Shown piece by piece: positions 1 to 8,744 of a DNA stretch of 64,000 bases (position 1 is its first letter; each line of letters begins with the position of its first letter). Where the stretch lies: assembly GCA_938075415.1 (NCBI GenBank), contig CALJHC010000023.1:186001-250000 (forward strand). Reading direction: 5' to 3'. Made by a program: the position numbers and the translations under genes. Below the pieces are notes generated by a model. It was given only the letters and a program-made list of their open reading frames with translations. It ran no database searches and was not told the DNA's origin. Origin of the DNA: an uncultured Rubripirellula sp. (GTDB taxonomy: Bacteria; Planctomycetota; Planctomycetia; Pirellulales; Pirellulaceae).

Positions 1-1301
1 GCTCCCCACATCCAAGCCTCTTGAAAACCTGCGATGTATAAAGGCACCACGGAAAGCAGAAGTCCGATCGTGGCAATCCAAAAATGAAACTTGATTGCTT
101 TTTCACTCCACACGTTGGTTTGAAAGATGCGTGGCATCAACCAATAAATCATTCCAAACGCCAACATTCCGTTCCAACCCATCGCACCGGCGTGGACGTG
201 GGCGATCGTCCAATCCGAGTAATGACTGAGACTGCTGATGCTCTTGATACTTAGCAAGGCCGATTCAAAAGTGGTGATGCCGTAAAAGACAACGGCGACA
301 AGAAAAAACTTCAGCACGCTATCGGACGAAACTTTATCCCAACGACTCCGCAGGGTCATCAAACCGTTGACTAAACCACCCCAAGACGGCATCCACAACA
401 TCAAGCCGGTTAACATTCCCAACGACGAGACCCACTCGGGCATCGCGGTGTAATGGATGCGATGAGGACCAGCCCAGGCAAAAAGCAAAGCCAACGACCA
501 AAAATGCAGGATCGCCAGTCGATAGCTATGAATCGGCTGACCCACCGCCTTTGGCAGGAAGTAATACATCAGCCCAAGAAAAGGCATCAGCAATAGAAAG
601 GAAACCGCATTGTATCCATAACACCATTGGATCACGGCATCATGAACACCTGCGAACAATGGATAACTGGTAACCTGATCAATCGGCAAGACAACGTTGC
701 TAACGATGTGCAACACTGCCACCGTCACGATCGTCACGATGTAAAACCAAAGAGAAACGTGAAGACGCTGAGTTCGACGTCGCCGCAACGTCATGAAGAA
801 ATTCAAGCCAAAGAAACCAATCCAAACCAAGGCGATCCAGAGGTCAATTGGCCACTCCAGTTCCGCCAATGCTTTTCCCTGGGTCACACCAAATGGCAAC
901 GTTACCGCTGCAGCAATCACGATGAATTGCCAACCCCAAAAATGCAATTGGCTCAACAGGCCGCTCCACATTCGCGATTTACAAAGGCGTTGCGTGCTGT
1001 AATAGACCGCTGCAAATAACGCATTTCCTACAAACGCAAAGATGGCAGCGTTGGTATGCAGTGGACGTAATCTTCCAAAAGAAAGCACCGGGTCTTCACC
1101 GAACATCTTTGGGATCACCAATAGATGGGCGACTGCCAATCCAAGCAGTGTCGCAACCAGACCCCAGAAAAGCGTTGCAACGGCAAACGCCCGAACGATG
1201 CCATCGTCGTAAGAAAACGACTCAACCTCGTCAACATTGCCAATCCCTGAAGAGTCCAACGGCTCATCGAAGTCGGTGTCGGTAATCGTGCCTGATACCA
1301 C
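1..1301 (-). CDS. CcoN-like cbb3-type heme-copper oxidase subunit I lacking CuB ligands (partial)
   Basis: The gene runs off the left edge, so its C-terminus is missing; about 433 codons are visible. Reading the complementary strand gives an uninterrupted polytopic membrane protein with the hallmarks of CcoN, such as RLRPLHTNAAIFAF (heme b ligand H82), the PSWGG/NGLMTLR region and WTIAHVHAGAMGW with its two heme-ligand histidines. The start is taken as GTG at 1301, because an in-frame stop lies just upstream and AAAGGA sits at a suitable distance. The oddity is at the active site. The motif that is YGHNAV in cbb3 oxidases reads YGYNAV (Y230), GPHHLHY reads GPHRIHY (H280, R281), and the tyrosine six residues before the first histidine is F274. 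Two of three CuB ligands and the catalytic Tyr are therefore absent while heme ligands persist. Family membership is near certain; ordinary O2-reductase activity is doubtful. Confidence 0.9.
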   Translation of the reverse strand, partial: MVSGTITDTDFDEPLDSSGIGNVDEVESFSYDDGIVRAFAVATLFWGLVATLLGLAVAHLLVIPKMFGEDPVLSFGRLRPLHTNAAIFAFVGNALFAAVYYSTQRLCKSRMWSGLLSQLHFWGWQFIVIAAAVTLPFGVTQGKALAELEWPIDLWIALVWIGFFGLNFFMTLRRRRTQRLHVSLWFYIVTIVTVAVLHIVSNVVLPIDQVTSYPLFAGVHDAVIQWCYGYNAVSFLLLMPFLGLMYYFLPKAVGQPIHSYRLAILHFWSLALLFAWAGPHRIHYTAMPEWVSSLGMLTGLMLWMPSWGGLVNGLMTLRSRWDKVSSDSVLKFFLVAVVFYGITTFESALLSIKSISSLSHYSDWTIAHVHAGAMGWNGMLAFGMIYWLMPRIFQTNVWSEKAIKFHFWIATIGLLLSVVPLYIAGFQEAWMWG

Positions 1302-1786
1302 CCTGCTGATTCCTTTGATTCAAAGCTATCCGTTCTCAAATATAGATTGCAGGAACCAACGCCTGCTTGAAACACGAGTATAACAGCGATGGACTGAATT
1401 GAACCGGGGTGAATACAAAAGCCGGCAATGGTCGTTGCGTGAAAAAGGCTGAGCTTTGAAAAAAACTAAAGCTCAAACCGGCAAAGAATCCACCGGCAAA
1501 GAATCCACCGGCTAACCGGTGCAGACGCAAATCATGTCGTGCCTGCAACTGCATCTGGATTCTTCAAAAAAATACGGCACCGCTTCCTCATCAACTCCGT
1601 CCCCATCAACCCTGATTGAAACCCGTCAAGTATGAGGCTTATTAACCAATGATCGACCAGGATCAGCTTTGATCAAAGGGTTCCAACTCAACTGTCAACT
1701 CGCCGATCAGTTCCAATGGCAGTTCTCTCGGGTGAATCTCACTAGAAATGCGACGTTGGTCCTCGGCGATGGCTCGCGGACACCTG
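1302..1786. other. Intergenic, no gene seen
   Basis: This stretch separates the ccoN-like start from the glycosyltransferase stop. It holds an 8-bp inverted repeat (1450-1457 with 1468-1475, A-rich loop) and a short tandem repeat. Short open frames here look unlike protein. No promoter could be assigned with confidence. Confidence 0.5.
1478..1507. repeat. 15-bp tandem duplication
   Basis: Two identical 15-bp units (CCGGCAAAGAATCCA), followed by a partial third beginning CCGGC. It lies upstream of the ccoN-like gene and is one of many such intergenic duplications in this window. Confidence 0.85.
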
Positions 1787-2584
1787 TCAGCCACGTTGCA
1801 GGGACATTCTGATCATTTGCGAGCAAGATCGCATCGCCTCCCCAACGGTTAACTTACTCTTACCTCGCTGCCGATCGGTAAACGTAATCGGTACCTCAGC
1901 CAGTCGAGATCCCTGCTGAACCAGTTTCAATAAGATCTCCTCAAGAACGGCATAGCCGTTGACTCTCAGATTCTGCAGACCAACTCGCTCCAAAGCGTTA
2001 ACGCGATAACACCGCATCGAACCGCTGCAATCACTAACCGGAAGCCCCAAAGCGGTGATTGCAAATCGATTAATCAAGCGACTCATCCATTTCCGATGAG
2101 TAGGCCAACCAACGATTGCTCCACCAGCAGCGTATCGAGAACCGATCACGACATCAAAATCATCCGTCGCTGTTGCCAGTCGTAATAAACTTGGTAACTG
2201 CTTGGGGTCGTGACTAAAATCACCGTCCAGATTGATGAAAAATTCGTACCCGTGGTCGACCGCATGCTGCATCGCCGATCGGATTGCACCACCGAGGCCT
2301 TTCTGATTCTTGCGAACGCTCAAAGTGATTTTTTCGTCTTGCCGGGAAAGCTGATTGACCAGTTGTCCGGTTCCATCGGGTGACTGATCATCAACCACCA
2401 ACACGTCCGCCAATGGTAAAGCGTGACGGATCGCGGTGATCAATTCCACGATATTCTCTGACTCATTCAGAGTGCAAACCGCAACAAGGACACGGTTTGA
2501 CTTCGACTCATGGTTCCGTTCAACAGAGACGGCGGGGGTACGATCCATCGAAAGGCTAATCATAAAAGGCGAAAACCAAGACAA
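1787..2584 (-). CDS. Family 2 glycosyltransferase, polyprenol-phosphate mannosyltransferase (DPM1)-like
   Basis: The 265-residue product has the GT-A fold pattern of dolichol/polyprenol-phosphate mannose synthases. VAVCTLNESENI opens the nucleotide-binding domain (about residue 34), DDQSPDGT follows at 65-72, the DGD metal-binding motif is at 120-122 in NLDGDFSHDP, and GSRYAAGG and ITFTDRQRGKSKL lie further on. Such enzymes move a sugar from a nucleotide donor to a membrane polyprenyl phosphate, supplying lipid-linked sugars. There is no C-terminal membrane domain, as in the short soluble DPM1 class. The conserved fold begins only near residue 31, so Met8 or Met13 may be the true start. It lies 50 bases downstream of the small hypothetical gene and probably shares a transcript with floA. 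The sugar transferred cannot be told from sequence. Confidence 0.88.
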   Translation of the reverse strand: MSWFSPFMISLSMDRTPAVSVERNHESKSNRVLVAVCTLNESENIVELITAIRHALPLADVLVVDDQSPDGTGQLVNQLSRQDEKITLSVRKNQKGLGGAIRSAMQHAVDHGYEFFINLDGDFSHDPKQLPSLLRLATATDDFDVVIGSRYAAGGAIVGWPTHRKWMSRLINRFAITALGLPVSDCSGSMRCYRVNALERVGLQNLRVNGYAVLEEILLKLVQQGSRLAEVPITFTDRQRGKSKLTVGEAMRSCSQMIRMSLQRG

Positions 2585-2634
2585 ACCTTGGATTGATTCA
2601 TTTCAAACTCACCGATCCAACATCAAACGCGAAT

Positions 2635-3147
2635 TCATTCCCAGCGATGGGTGGGTCGATCAATGATCTCTTTTAATAGCAATGCCTGATGCACACCACC
2701 GGGTTTCCCAAGCAGTTCGACTAACTCAAGACTGTTCAGAGGATCCGCTTGCTCGCCCCGACTGGCACTTCGGTTGCTCGAATGGCTCCCTACCGCTCTC
2801 TCCTGCCTAGGACTTCGGTCGCCCGACAGTGCGCTTGAACTAGCCTCGACACCGATCGATTGCTGACCCTTGGTTGAATTGGAAACACCAATCAGCCCAC
2901 CCGCGGTTGTCTTTGTCGTTTGCACTATTTCCGCTTCGACAATCCCTGACTCAATGACTTCCGCTTCCATGACATCGTCGACGTCCAGTTGAACCCGTCG
3001 CTCGCTGCGTCGATCTGAGTATTGAGACTGCACTTGCTGCTTCGTACGCAGGGCGTCTGCACGAGCTTCGCGGCTCTGGTCTTCGTTCACTTTGTCTTGC
3101 CGTCGCCTCGCGGCTCGAAGCAAGAAATCTTCCAAATCACCGGACAT
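2635..3147 (-). CDS. Hypothetical protein between floA and the glycosyltransferase
   Basis: A 170-residue protein I do not recognise as a named family. The N-terminal 50 residues are charged and predicted helical (start MSGDLEDFLLRAARRR, then many Arg/Gln/Asp). A short acidic stretch, EAEVIESGIVEAEIV, follows near residue 62. The middle is low-complexity and Ser/Gly/Arg-rich. The C-terminus is more ordered (SLELVELLGKPGGVHQALLL, ending in DRPTHRWE) and looks like the conserved part. There is no signal peptide or membrane segment. Its place 126 bases after floA and 50 before the glycosyltransferase, all co-directional, suggests a shared operon and possibly a membrane-microdomain role, but that is inference from position only. 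Confidence 0.7.
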   Translation of the reverse strand: MSGDLEDFLLRAARRRQDKVNEDQSREARADALRTKQQVQSQYSDRRSERRVQLDVDDVMEAEVIESGIVEAEIVQTTKTTAGGLIGVSNSTKGQQSIGVEASSSALSGDRSPRQERAVGSHSSNRSASRGEQADPLNSLELVELLGKPGGVHQALLLKEIIDRPTHRWE

Positions 3148-3273
3148 CAGTTCTCTTTCTCAAATCTGCTTCCAAAAGGTTTAACATCCTCATCCGTCTT
3201 GATTGATCGACACGTCGCAAGACAACCTCCATCAAAATGGAATCCACAACAGCAATCAGCCAGTGCAACAACA

Positions 3274-4353
3274 CTAACGTGATTCAAGCGGCTGCATATT
3301 ATCTTTGGCGGTCGAAGCGAGCGACTTGCGCATTTCAGTGTCTGCATTGACATTTTGCAGCTTGTAGTAATCCATAATATTTAATTTGCCTGATCGAAAG
3401 GCATCCGCCATTGCATGGGGAACAGCTGCCTGGGCCGCCACAACTGACGCCCGACTGTCTTCAATCTTTGCTTGATTTTCCTGCTCTTCAGCGACAGCCG
3501 CGGCTCGCTTTCCTTCCGCTCGCGCTCTGGCCACCTGAGTATCCGCTTCAGCTTGGTCAGCCTGTAGCCGCGCACCGATGTTCGCTCCCACATCAATATC
3601 AGCAATGTCAATGGACACGATCTCAAACGCTGTCTGCGAATCGAGGCGTTTTGCCAGCACAGCCTTGCTAATCACGTCGGGGTTTTCAAGCACTGCTTTA
3701 TGATCAGCCGCTGATCCGATCGCACTGACAATCCCTTCTCCGACTCGAGCAATAATTGTCTCCTCCGTTGCTCCACCAATTAGCTGCTGAAGGTTAGCAC
3801 GAACGGTGACTCTCGCTTTGACTTTCAGCTGGATCCCGTCTTTGGCTACTGCATCAAGCGAAGGCTTTGCTGATCCACGTGGTGGGCAGTCAATCACCTT
3901 GGGGTAGACACTCGTTTGCACTGATTCCAAAACATCACGACCCGCTAAATCTATCGCAGTCGCCTCTCGGAAAGTAAGGGAAATCGTCTTGGCTTTCTTT
4001 GCCGCGATTAACGCTCGAATCACTTGCTGAACATTCCCGCCGGCCAAAAAATGAGCCTCCAATGCCGCTCCCGTTAAATCAGGATCACTCAATCCGGCCT
4101 GAGTTGCCATGATCTTGCTACGTACAATGCTTCGGACGTTGACCTTTCGAAAGGTCATGCCAAGAAGGTCAAAGAAGGAGATATCCGCACGAGTTAGCTG
4201 TGACTGAATCCAAAGACCAAAGTAGCGACTGAAGATCAGCAGGCTGATCATGATCACAGCAAAGAAGATCCCCGCCACAACCAAGCCGACCAAGGTGCCA
4301 TTGCCTAATTCTGCTTCGCGCATGACCTGCGCCAACAAAAGACTGTCCAGCAT
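3274..4353 (-). CDS. floA: Flotillin-like protein FloA (UPF0365 family)
   Basis: The 359-residue product matches the bacterial flotillin FloA throughout. An N-terminal membrane segment (about 20-45, [20 protein letters not shown]) is followed by the SPFH-type region ([51 protein letters not shown]) and a long Ala/Glu-rich helical region with [13 protein letters not shown]. FloA proteins oligomerise at functional membrane microdomains and act as scaffolds for membrane-associated complexes. The length is slightly above the Bacillus protein (about 330), with a short polar C-terminal extension. The start at 4353 leaves only a short periplasmic or lumenal N-terminus. It is the first gene of a likely three-gene minus-strand group. 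Strong family match; the cellular role here is inferred. Confidence 0.95.
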   Translation of the reverse strand: MLDSLLLAQVMREAELGNGTLVGLVVAGIFFAVIMISLLIFSRYFGLWIQSQLTRADISFFDLLGMTFRKVNVRSIVRSKIMATQAGLSDPDLTGAALEAHFLAGGNVQQVIRALIAAKKAKTISLTFREATAIDLAGRDVLESVQTSVYPKVIDCPPRGSAKPSLDAVAKDGIQLKVKARVTVRANLQQLIGGATEETIIARVGEGIVSAIGSAADHKAVLENPDVISKAVLAKRLDSQTAFEIVSIDIADIDVGANIGARLQADQAEADTQVARARAEGKRAAAVAEEQENQAKIEDSRASVVAAQAAVPHAMADAFRSGKLNIMDYYKLQNVNADTEMRKSLASTAKDNMQPLESR

Positions 4354-4573
4354 AAAATTGGCCTCTGAAAGTTTAATCGCTCAAATCAACCGGCGAGCAA
4401 AGGGGCTTCGATACATCAATTAAGACCTACTCAGTTTAACACATTGATAGCAGATGCGTCCGTACCCACCGGTCGCTCCACCAGCTAATTCAAACATCTT
4501 CGGATTCCCCCCCCGAAAAGCTTCCATTTGCCCTTTTCGGTCAATGGCAAGGAGAAAAGGCGAGCAAGGCCGC

Positions 4574-4609
4574 CGCAAGACCAAGCTACTTCGCAAGACC
4601 AAGCTACTT
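4574..4609. repeat. 18-bp tandem duplication
   Basis: Two identical 18-bp units (CGCAAGACCAAGCTACTT), followed by a decayed third beginning CGCGAGACTTGG. Confidence 0.85.
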
Positions 4610-4700
4610 CGCGAGACTTGGGCGAGAACCCCCTAGCTGTCAAACTGTTCTAGAGAATTCAATGAATGGGCCGGTAAGCAGCAACAAGCTGGACCCATGA

Positions 4701-4732
4701 AAAAACCGAGCTCGACCAACGAGCTCGGTTTT
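4701..4732 (-). terminator. Rho-independent terminator of tig
   Basis: A perfect 13-bp inverted repeat (AAAACCGAGCTCG, 5-base loop, then its complement) lies about 45 bases past the tig stop. Read on the minus strand, it is followed by a run of six T. This is a textbook intrinsic terminator. Confidence 0.9.
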
Positions 4733-4776
4733 CATCGTGTTCTCAAACCGGTAGGTACTCTATGCAGCATCCAGCG

Positions 4777-6261
4777 CTATGCCTTTTCTGATTCCTTATC
4801 AGCACCTGCTGGTGTGTTGTCGTCATATTTGGCTTCGGGGATTGACCCTTCATCCTTGACGCCTATCACACTGTGATCGATCGCGAATTCACTGTCCTCA
4901 CTCTCGCTTTTGGCATCCACCTTTTCATCGGTGACTTGGGCGGCTTCGACAATCATCTCGATCACTTTTCTTTCGATAATCTGATTGCGAAGTGCATCCA
5001 TCTGGCCCTGTTTTTCGAGACGAGCACGGACCCGGCGTTCGGGTTGATCGCTCTGCTGAGCAATCAAAGCTACCTCTTGGTTGTAATCTTGCTCATCCGC
5101 TTCAACATTTTCTTCCTCAGCAATTTTCTCCAGGATGAAATGCTCGCGAAGTGCCGACTCAGTGGATGCTTGAGCGTTTTGTTTGGAGGCATTCACAAAT
5201 CGTTTGACGGCATCCTCATCAAATCCGCTTCGTCGCAACTCAAGAACCTTTCGCTCCAGCTCTCGCATCGTTTGACGCTTGACCAGAGATTCAGGCAAAT
5301 CAAATTTGGCATCGCCAGCAAGTGATTGGACCACCGTACTTCGAAGCGACTGTTGCGTTCGGTAGTCGGCCTGACGCACCAAAGAATTATTGACAAAGGT
5401 TTTGAGCTCGTCCTCTGACTCAAAATCACCAAGTTCCTCGAGGAAGGACTCGGTCATCTCAGGCATTTCTCGCTTTAGCACCTCAACCACCTTGAAGGTT
5501 GCTTCGACCTCTTTTCCTCTGAGGTCCTCGTCGGCGATACCGTCGGCCAGCTTCACTTGGCCGGATCGAGATTCACCTTCCTTGGCACCGGTCATCAAGG
5601 AACCAAAGTCGCCGCTAATCGCATCGGCAAAACTTAGTCGTTCCTCGAGAGTGATGCGTTCCTCATCCATTTCCGAGACAGTCTTGCCGTCCAACTTGAA
5701 TGAAGCGGTCACCAAGAGTGTGTCACCCATTTCAGCGGGTGCATCAGACGCCTCGAGCGTTGCATATTTGGCCAAGACGCGATCAATCGCTCCTTGAACC
5801 TCTTTATCACTAATCTCTTCGACTGGCTTGGTGATCTCGAGACCCTTCCAAGTAGGAGTCTCAAACTCTGGACGAACCTCGATCTGAAACTGATATTTAA
5901 AATCACCTTCATCCGGGATTTCGATGGAGTTGTAATCAAAGTCGGGTTCACCAATCGCGGAAAACTCCTGCGAATCGGTGACCTGAGATAAGCTGTCCAT
6001 CAAGAGCGAGCCTTTGACCTGCTCGGTCACTCGATCTTTGAACTGCTTCTCAACTAATTTTCTTGGGGCACGACCACTTCGGAAGCCGGGAACCTGTGCC
6101 TCAGGCACCAGTTCGTCATAGGCGTCTTTCAGGTATCGTTGGACCTCTGCTTCGGGGATGGTCACCACCACTTCACGCAAGCATGCTTGTGGACTTTCAA
6201 CTTTCACTTCAAGTTGAATGGGTGCTTTTTCTTGGGCTTCGGTCTCAGTAGAGGTGGACAT
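4777..6261 (-). CDS. tig: Trigger factor, ribosome-associated chaperone
   Basis: The 494-residue protein has the three trigger-factor parts. The N-terminal ribosome-binding domain carries the signature loop GFRSGRAP at 59-66. The FKBP-like domain lies roughly at 160-250 (GDTLLVTASFKLDG through VEATFKVVEVLKR). The helical C-terminal arms contain RQTMRELERKVLEL. Trigger factor docks at the ribosome exit tunnel and shields nascent chains. About 55 residues beyond the usual end form an acidic, low-complexity tail (SESEDSEFAIDHSV to the C-terminus) not needed for the fold. The family is usually 430-480 residues, so the excess is this tail. The ATG at 6261 gives the canonical N-terminus after a short polar lead. 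Transcription ends at the hairpin at 4701-4732. Identification is firm. Confidence 0.96.
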   Translation of the reverse strand: MSTSTETEAQEKAPIQLEVKVESPQACLREVVVTIPEAEVQRYLKDAYDELVPEAQVPGFRSGRAPRKLVEKQFKDRVTEQVKGSLLMDSLSQVTDSQEFSAIGEPDFDYNSIEIPDEGDFKYQFQIEVRPEFETPTWKGLEITKPVEEISDKEVQGAIDRVLAKYATLEASDAPAEMGDTLLVTASFKLDGKTVSEMDEERITLEERLSFADAISGDFGSLMTGAKEGESRSGQVKLADGIADEDLRGKEVEATFKVVEVLKREMPEMTESFLEELGDFESEDELKTFVNNSLVRQADYRTQQSLRSTVVQSLAGDAKFDLPESLVKRQTMRELERKVLELRRSGFDEDAVKRFVNASKQNAQASTESALREHFILEKIAEEENVEADEQDYNQEVALIAQQSDQPERRVRARLEKQGQMDALRNQIIERKVIEMIVEAAQVTDEKVDAKSESEDSEFAIDHSVIGVKDEGSIPEAKYDDNTPAGADKESEKA

Positions 6262-6623
6262 CCTTCAACAGACCTCGAATTTCTTTCAGTGCAAGCGTTT
6301 GGTAACCTCAGCTTCCGGTTTGGGTCTGGATCTCAGATAAAATGCCAATAATGGCAGATCACCGAGATCTCTCGACGGCGGTTTTGCACATCACACAGTG
6401 CCCGCCCAGAGACGCGTTAGGCGGTCTCTCTAGGAAATCTGGGTTTCGGTTAAATCAAGCTCGGTAGTCTATCGTCCAACGCTTCGATTCAGCAAGCGGT
6501 AAACCATAAATCCCGTGAATCGGGTTTTCGCGGTGGATCCGATTGGGAACCAAAGATTTGCGTCACAATCAGGCCTTGCCGCAATAACGCCCCGTACATA
6601 AACTGGCCATCCAACCAACTCAT
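6262..6623. other. Intergenic between tig and tRNA-Gly
   Basis: This should hold the tig promoter on one strand and the tRNA promoter on the other. I could not assign -35/-10 boxes reliably, and no gene was recognised. Confidence 0.4.
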
Positions 6624-6696
6624 GCGGCTGTAGCTCAGTTGGCAGAGCATCACGTTGCCAACGTGATTGTCGTGGGTTCGAATCCCATCAGCCGCT
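6624..6696 (+). tRNA. tRNA-Gly (anticodon GCC)
   Basis: A full cloverleaf can be drawn. The acceptor stem GCGGCTG pairs with CAGCCGC. The D arm is GCTC...GAGC. The anticodon stem TCACG/CGTGA encloses the loop TTGCCAA, giving anticodon GCC. The T arm is GTGGG-TTCGAAT-CCCAT, and the discriminator base is T, as expected for glycine. CCA is not encoded. It stands alone, with no neighbouring tRNA. Confidence 0.97.
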
Positions 6697-7481
6697 CTTT
6701 CTGCCTCACTGCCTTTCTCTCTGGCAGCTGCCCATCCTCGATGGGCTCCCGGATTCACTGCAATTGTGGACTCCGAAAGGTGATCGACCAGTCCGCATTT
6801 GCCCGAGCTTGGGGCGATCTTCGTCTCCCAGATAGGTCAATCTTTTGGAAGAGATCCATGCGTAGAAACTTCGGGATGCTTGTGCCTCACTGAGGCTGAA
6901 AACAGGCCTGAAGTCGCACTTCGATGCAGAAACAAGCTCACACCCCCCTGCAGGTGGTCAGCCAGAGCTCTGAGCCCGATGGCGTGAGAAACCCGTATCG
7001 GGCGACCGGATTGAAAATAGCTCCCCTGAAAATCCTCCGTTTCGTCGTTTGGACGCGTTGAACAACGGGTCTCAAGAAAAGAAATCAATGGGTCTCAAGA
7101 AAAGAAATCAACGGGTCTCAAGAATAGAAATCAACGGGTCTCAAGAAAAGAAATCAGCGGGTCTCAAGAAAAGAAATCAGCGAGATGAACTCTCTTAGAA
7201 GCCAGACACGGAAGAAATGGAGTTCAGGTGGTCAGACCAAGACTTTAATCCGCGAGTTAACATATCGGTTATCATCGAGCTTCTCGATGCACAGCAAATG
7301 CGTCTCCGCTAAGCAAACGGTGGCACAGAGATGCCTGCGTTTCCGCGATAAGTTCGGCGATTTGTTCTTGTCTCGGGCGCTAATCTCTCGGTACACCAAA
7401 AGCTCGGGATACCGGCACTCGCCAAATTAGCCAGCCCGACTTCCTAATCAAATTCGCACAAAACCTGAAATTGGATAAAAA
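6697..7481. other. Intergenic, repeat-bearing
   Basis: This is 785 bases without a convincing gene. Open frames on both strands are short and lack protein-like composition. The main content is the five-unit tandem repeat at 7065-7179. The final section should contain the promoter of the FabH-like gene. Confidence 0.5.
7065..7179. repeat. Five tandem 23-bp units
   Basis: Five contiguous 23-bp units with core GGGTCTCAAGAAAAGAAATC; copies differ by one or two bases (first base A or G, one AAGAATAG variant). The unit is not a multiple of three and contains no spacer, so it is neither coding nor CRISPR-like. It lies about 300 bases upstream of the FabH-like gene. Confidence 0.95.
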
Positions 7482-8495
7482 GTGCCCCACGCCGAGCTTG
7501 GTCCCATCGCTGTCCACCTTCCAGAAATGGTGGAAACCAATGAAATGCTTGCTCAGCAATATCCGCGTTGGGACCTTCAGCTGATCGCCGAGAAAACGGG
7601 AATCCACCAGCGTCACCTGGCCGCACCCAACGAAACCGCTGCCGACCTTGCCGTTCTTGCAGCGGAAAAATTAATCGCGGAAAACCAAATCAATCGTAAC
7701 GAAATCGACTTTGTTCTTTTTTGTACTCAGACGCCAGATTACCCGCTTCCAACGACCAGTTGCTTGATTCAAGACCGACTTGGACTCAGCACGCGTTGCG
7801 GCGCTCTGGACTTCAATCTTGGCTGCAGTGGCTTTGTCTACGGTCTGGCTTTGGTTGATGGCCTGATCCAAAGTGGAGCCGCAAAAAAAGTTCTGCTGCT
7901 CACCGCAGAGACCTACAGCAAATACATTGACCCGGAAGACCGAAGCTTGCGAACAATTTTCGGCGATGGAGCTGCCGCAACCTACTTGACCGCATCCGAC
8001 CATCAATCCTTATGGGGATTCCAGTTTGGTAGCGACGGAAGTGGTGGTGATATGCTGCTGGTTGGCGATGGAGGCGGACGACCGGAACAGGATGCGATCA
8101 AACCTCGGCATCGCAAACGGTGGAAGAGTCGACTTTATATGGATGGCCCGAGCCTAATCAATTTCACCGTTGAAGCCATTCCGCACCTCGTGGACGAGAT
8201 TCTGGAAACCAACGGACTGAGCGACTCGGAAATCGATCTATACCTCTTCCATCAAGCAACCTGGAAAATGCTTGATCAATTACGGAATCGCATGGACGTT
8301 TCCGAAGATCGTTTGCCGATTGAACTCTCGGATATCGGGAACACCGTCTCCTGCACCCTCCCGATTCTTATCGATAGAATGAGGCAAAAGGGTCGTCTGG
8401 ACAACGAGACGACCAACATGTTGGTCGGTTTCGGTGTTGGACTCTCTTGGGCGGGCTGCTTATGGCGCGACGCCTACAGTCTTCGCCAATCCTAA
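7482..8495 (+). CDS. 3-oxoacyl-ACP synthase III (FabH-like ketosynthase)
   Basis: The 337-residue protein is a thiolase-fold KAS III. The catalytic triad is visible: C115 in NLGCSGFVYG, H257 in LFHQAT and N287 in IGNTVS. Other family motifs are KTGIHQRHLAAPNET near residue 38 and FGDGAAAT at 160-167. KAS III enzymes condense an acyl-CoA starter with malonyl-ACP. The usual HQAN-x-R-I segment after the histidine reads HQATWKML, so starter or carrier preference may differ from housekeeping FabH, and a specialised lipid or polyketide role is possible. GTG at 7482 is chosen because a stop (TAA at 7476-7478) lies just upstream in frame. No fatty-acid synthesis genes adjoin it. The family is certain; the exact substrate is not. 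Confidence 0.9.
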   Translation: MPHAELGPIAVHLPEMVETNEMLAQQYPRWDLQLIAEKTGIHQRHLAAPNETAADLAVLAAEKLIAENQINRNEIDFVLFCTQTPDYPLPTTSCLIQDRLGLSTRCGALDFNLGCSGFVYGLALVDGLIQSGAAKKVLLLTAETYSKYIDPEDRSLRTIFGDGAAATYLTASDHQSLWGFQFGSDGSGGDMLLVGDGGGRPEQDAIKPRHRKRWKSRLYMDGPSLINFTVEAIPHLVDEILETNGLSDSEIDLYLFHQATWKMLDQLRNRMDVSEDRLPIELSDIGNTVSCTLPILIDRMRQKGRLDNETTNMLVGFGVGLSWAGCLWRDAYSLRQS

Positions 8496-8503
8496 GTGAA
8501 TGC

Positions 8504-8543
8504 CGGGTCGCTGCTGCGGCTGGTGGGTCGCTGCTGCGGCTGG
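8504..8543. repeat. 20-bp tandem duplication after the FabH-like gene
   Basis: Two 20-bp units (GGGTCGCTGCTGCGGCTGGT and a one-base variant) begin just past the stop codon. Confidence 0.85.
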
Positions 8544-8744
8544 GTTTTCTGAAGGGTGCAATCAGGCCAAATTCGCATACCGCATGCAAACGGGATCGCG
8601 CCTCGGTTGAACCGTCACCCGAAAATTCACAGCGATTCTTCTCATAACCCATCGACCAGTCGTTATCATTTCTGCGTGAGAGAAATCAGCTGCTCTATCG
8701 CACTGCACTTCATTCAACCGATTGCGTCCCACTGAGACCCCACC

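Larger units (their letters stand above)
4354..4776. other. Intergenic between floA and tig
   Basis: This stretch contains the floA promoter region (not resolvable by eye), an 18-bp tandem duplication at 4574-4609 and the tig terminator at 4701-4732. No convincing gene was seen. Confidence 0.5.

Noticed and set aside
1336..1554. 72-codon frame in front of the ccoN-like gene
   Set aside because: It reads through the 15-bp tandem duplication, giving a repetitive Phe/Gly peptide, and has no other support.
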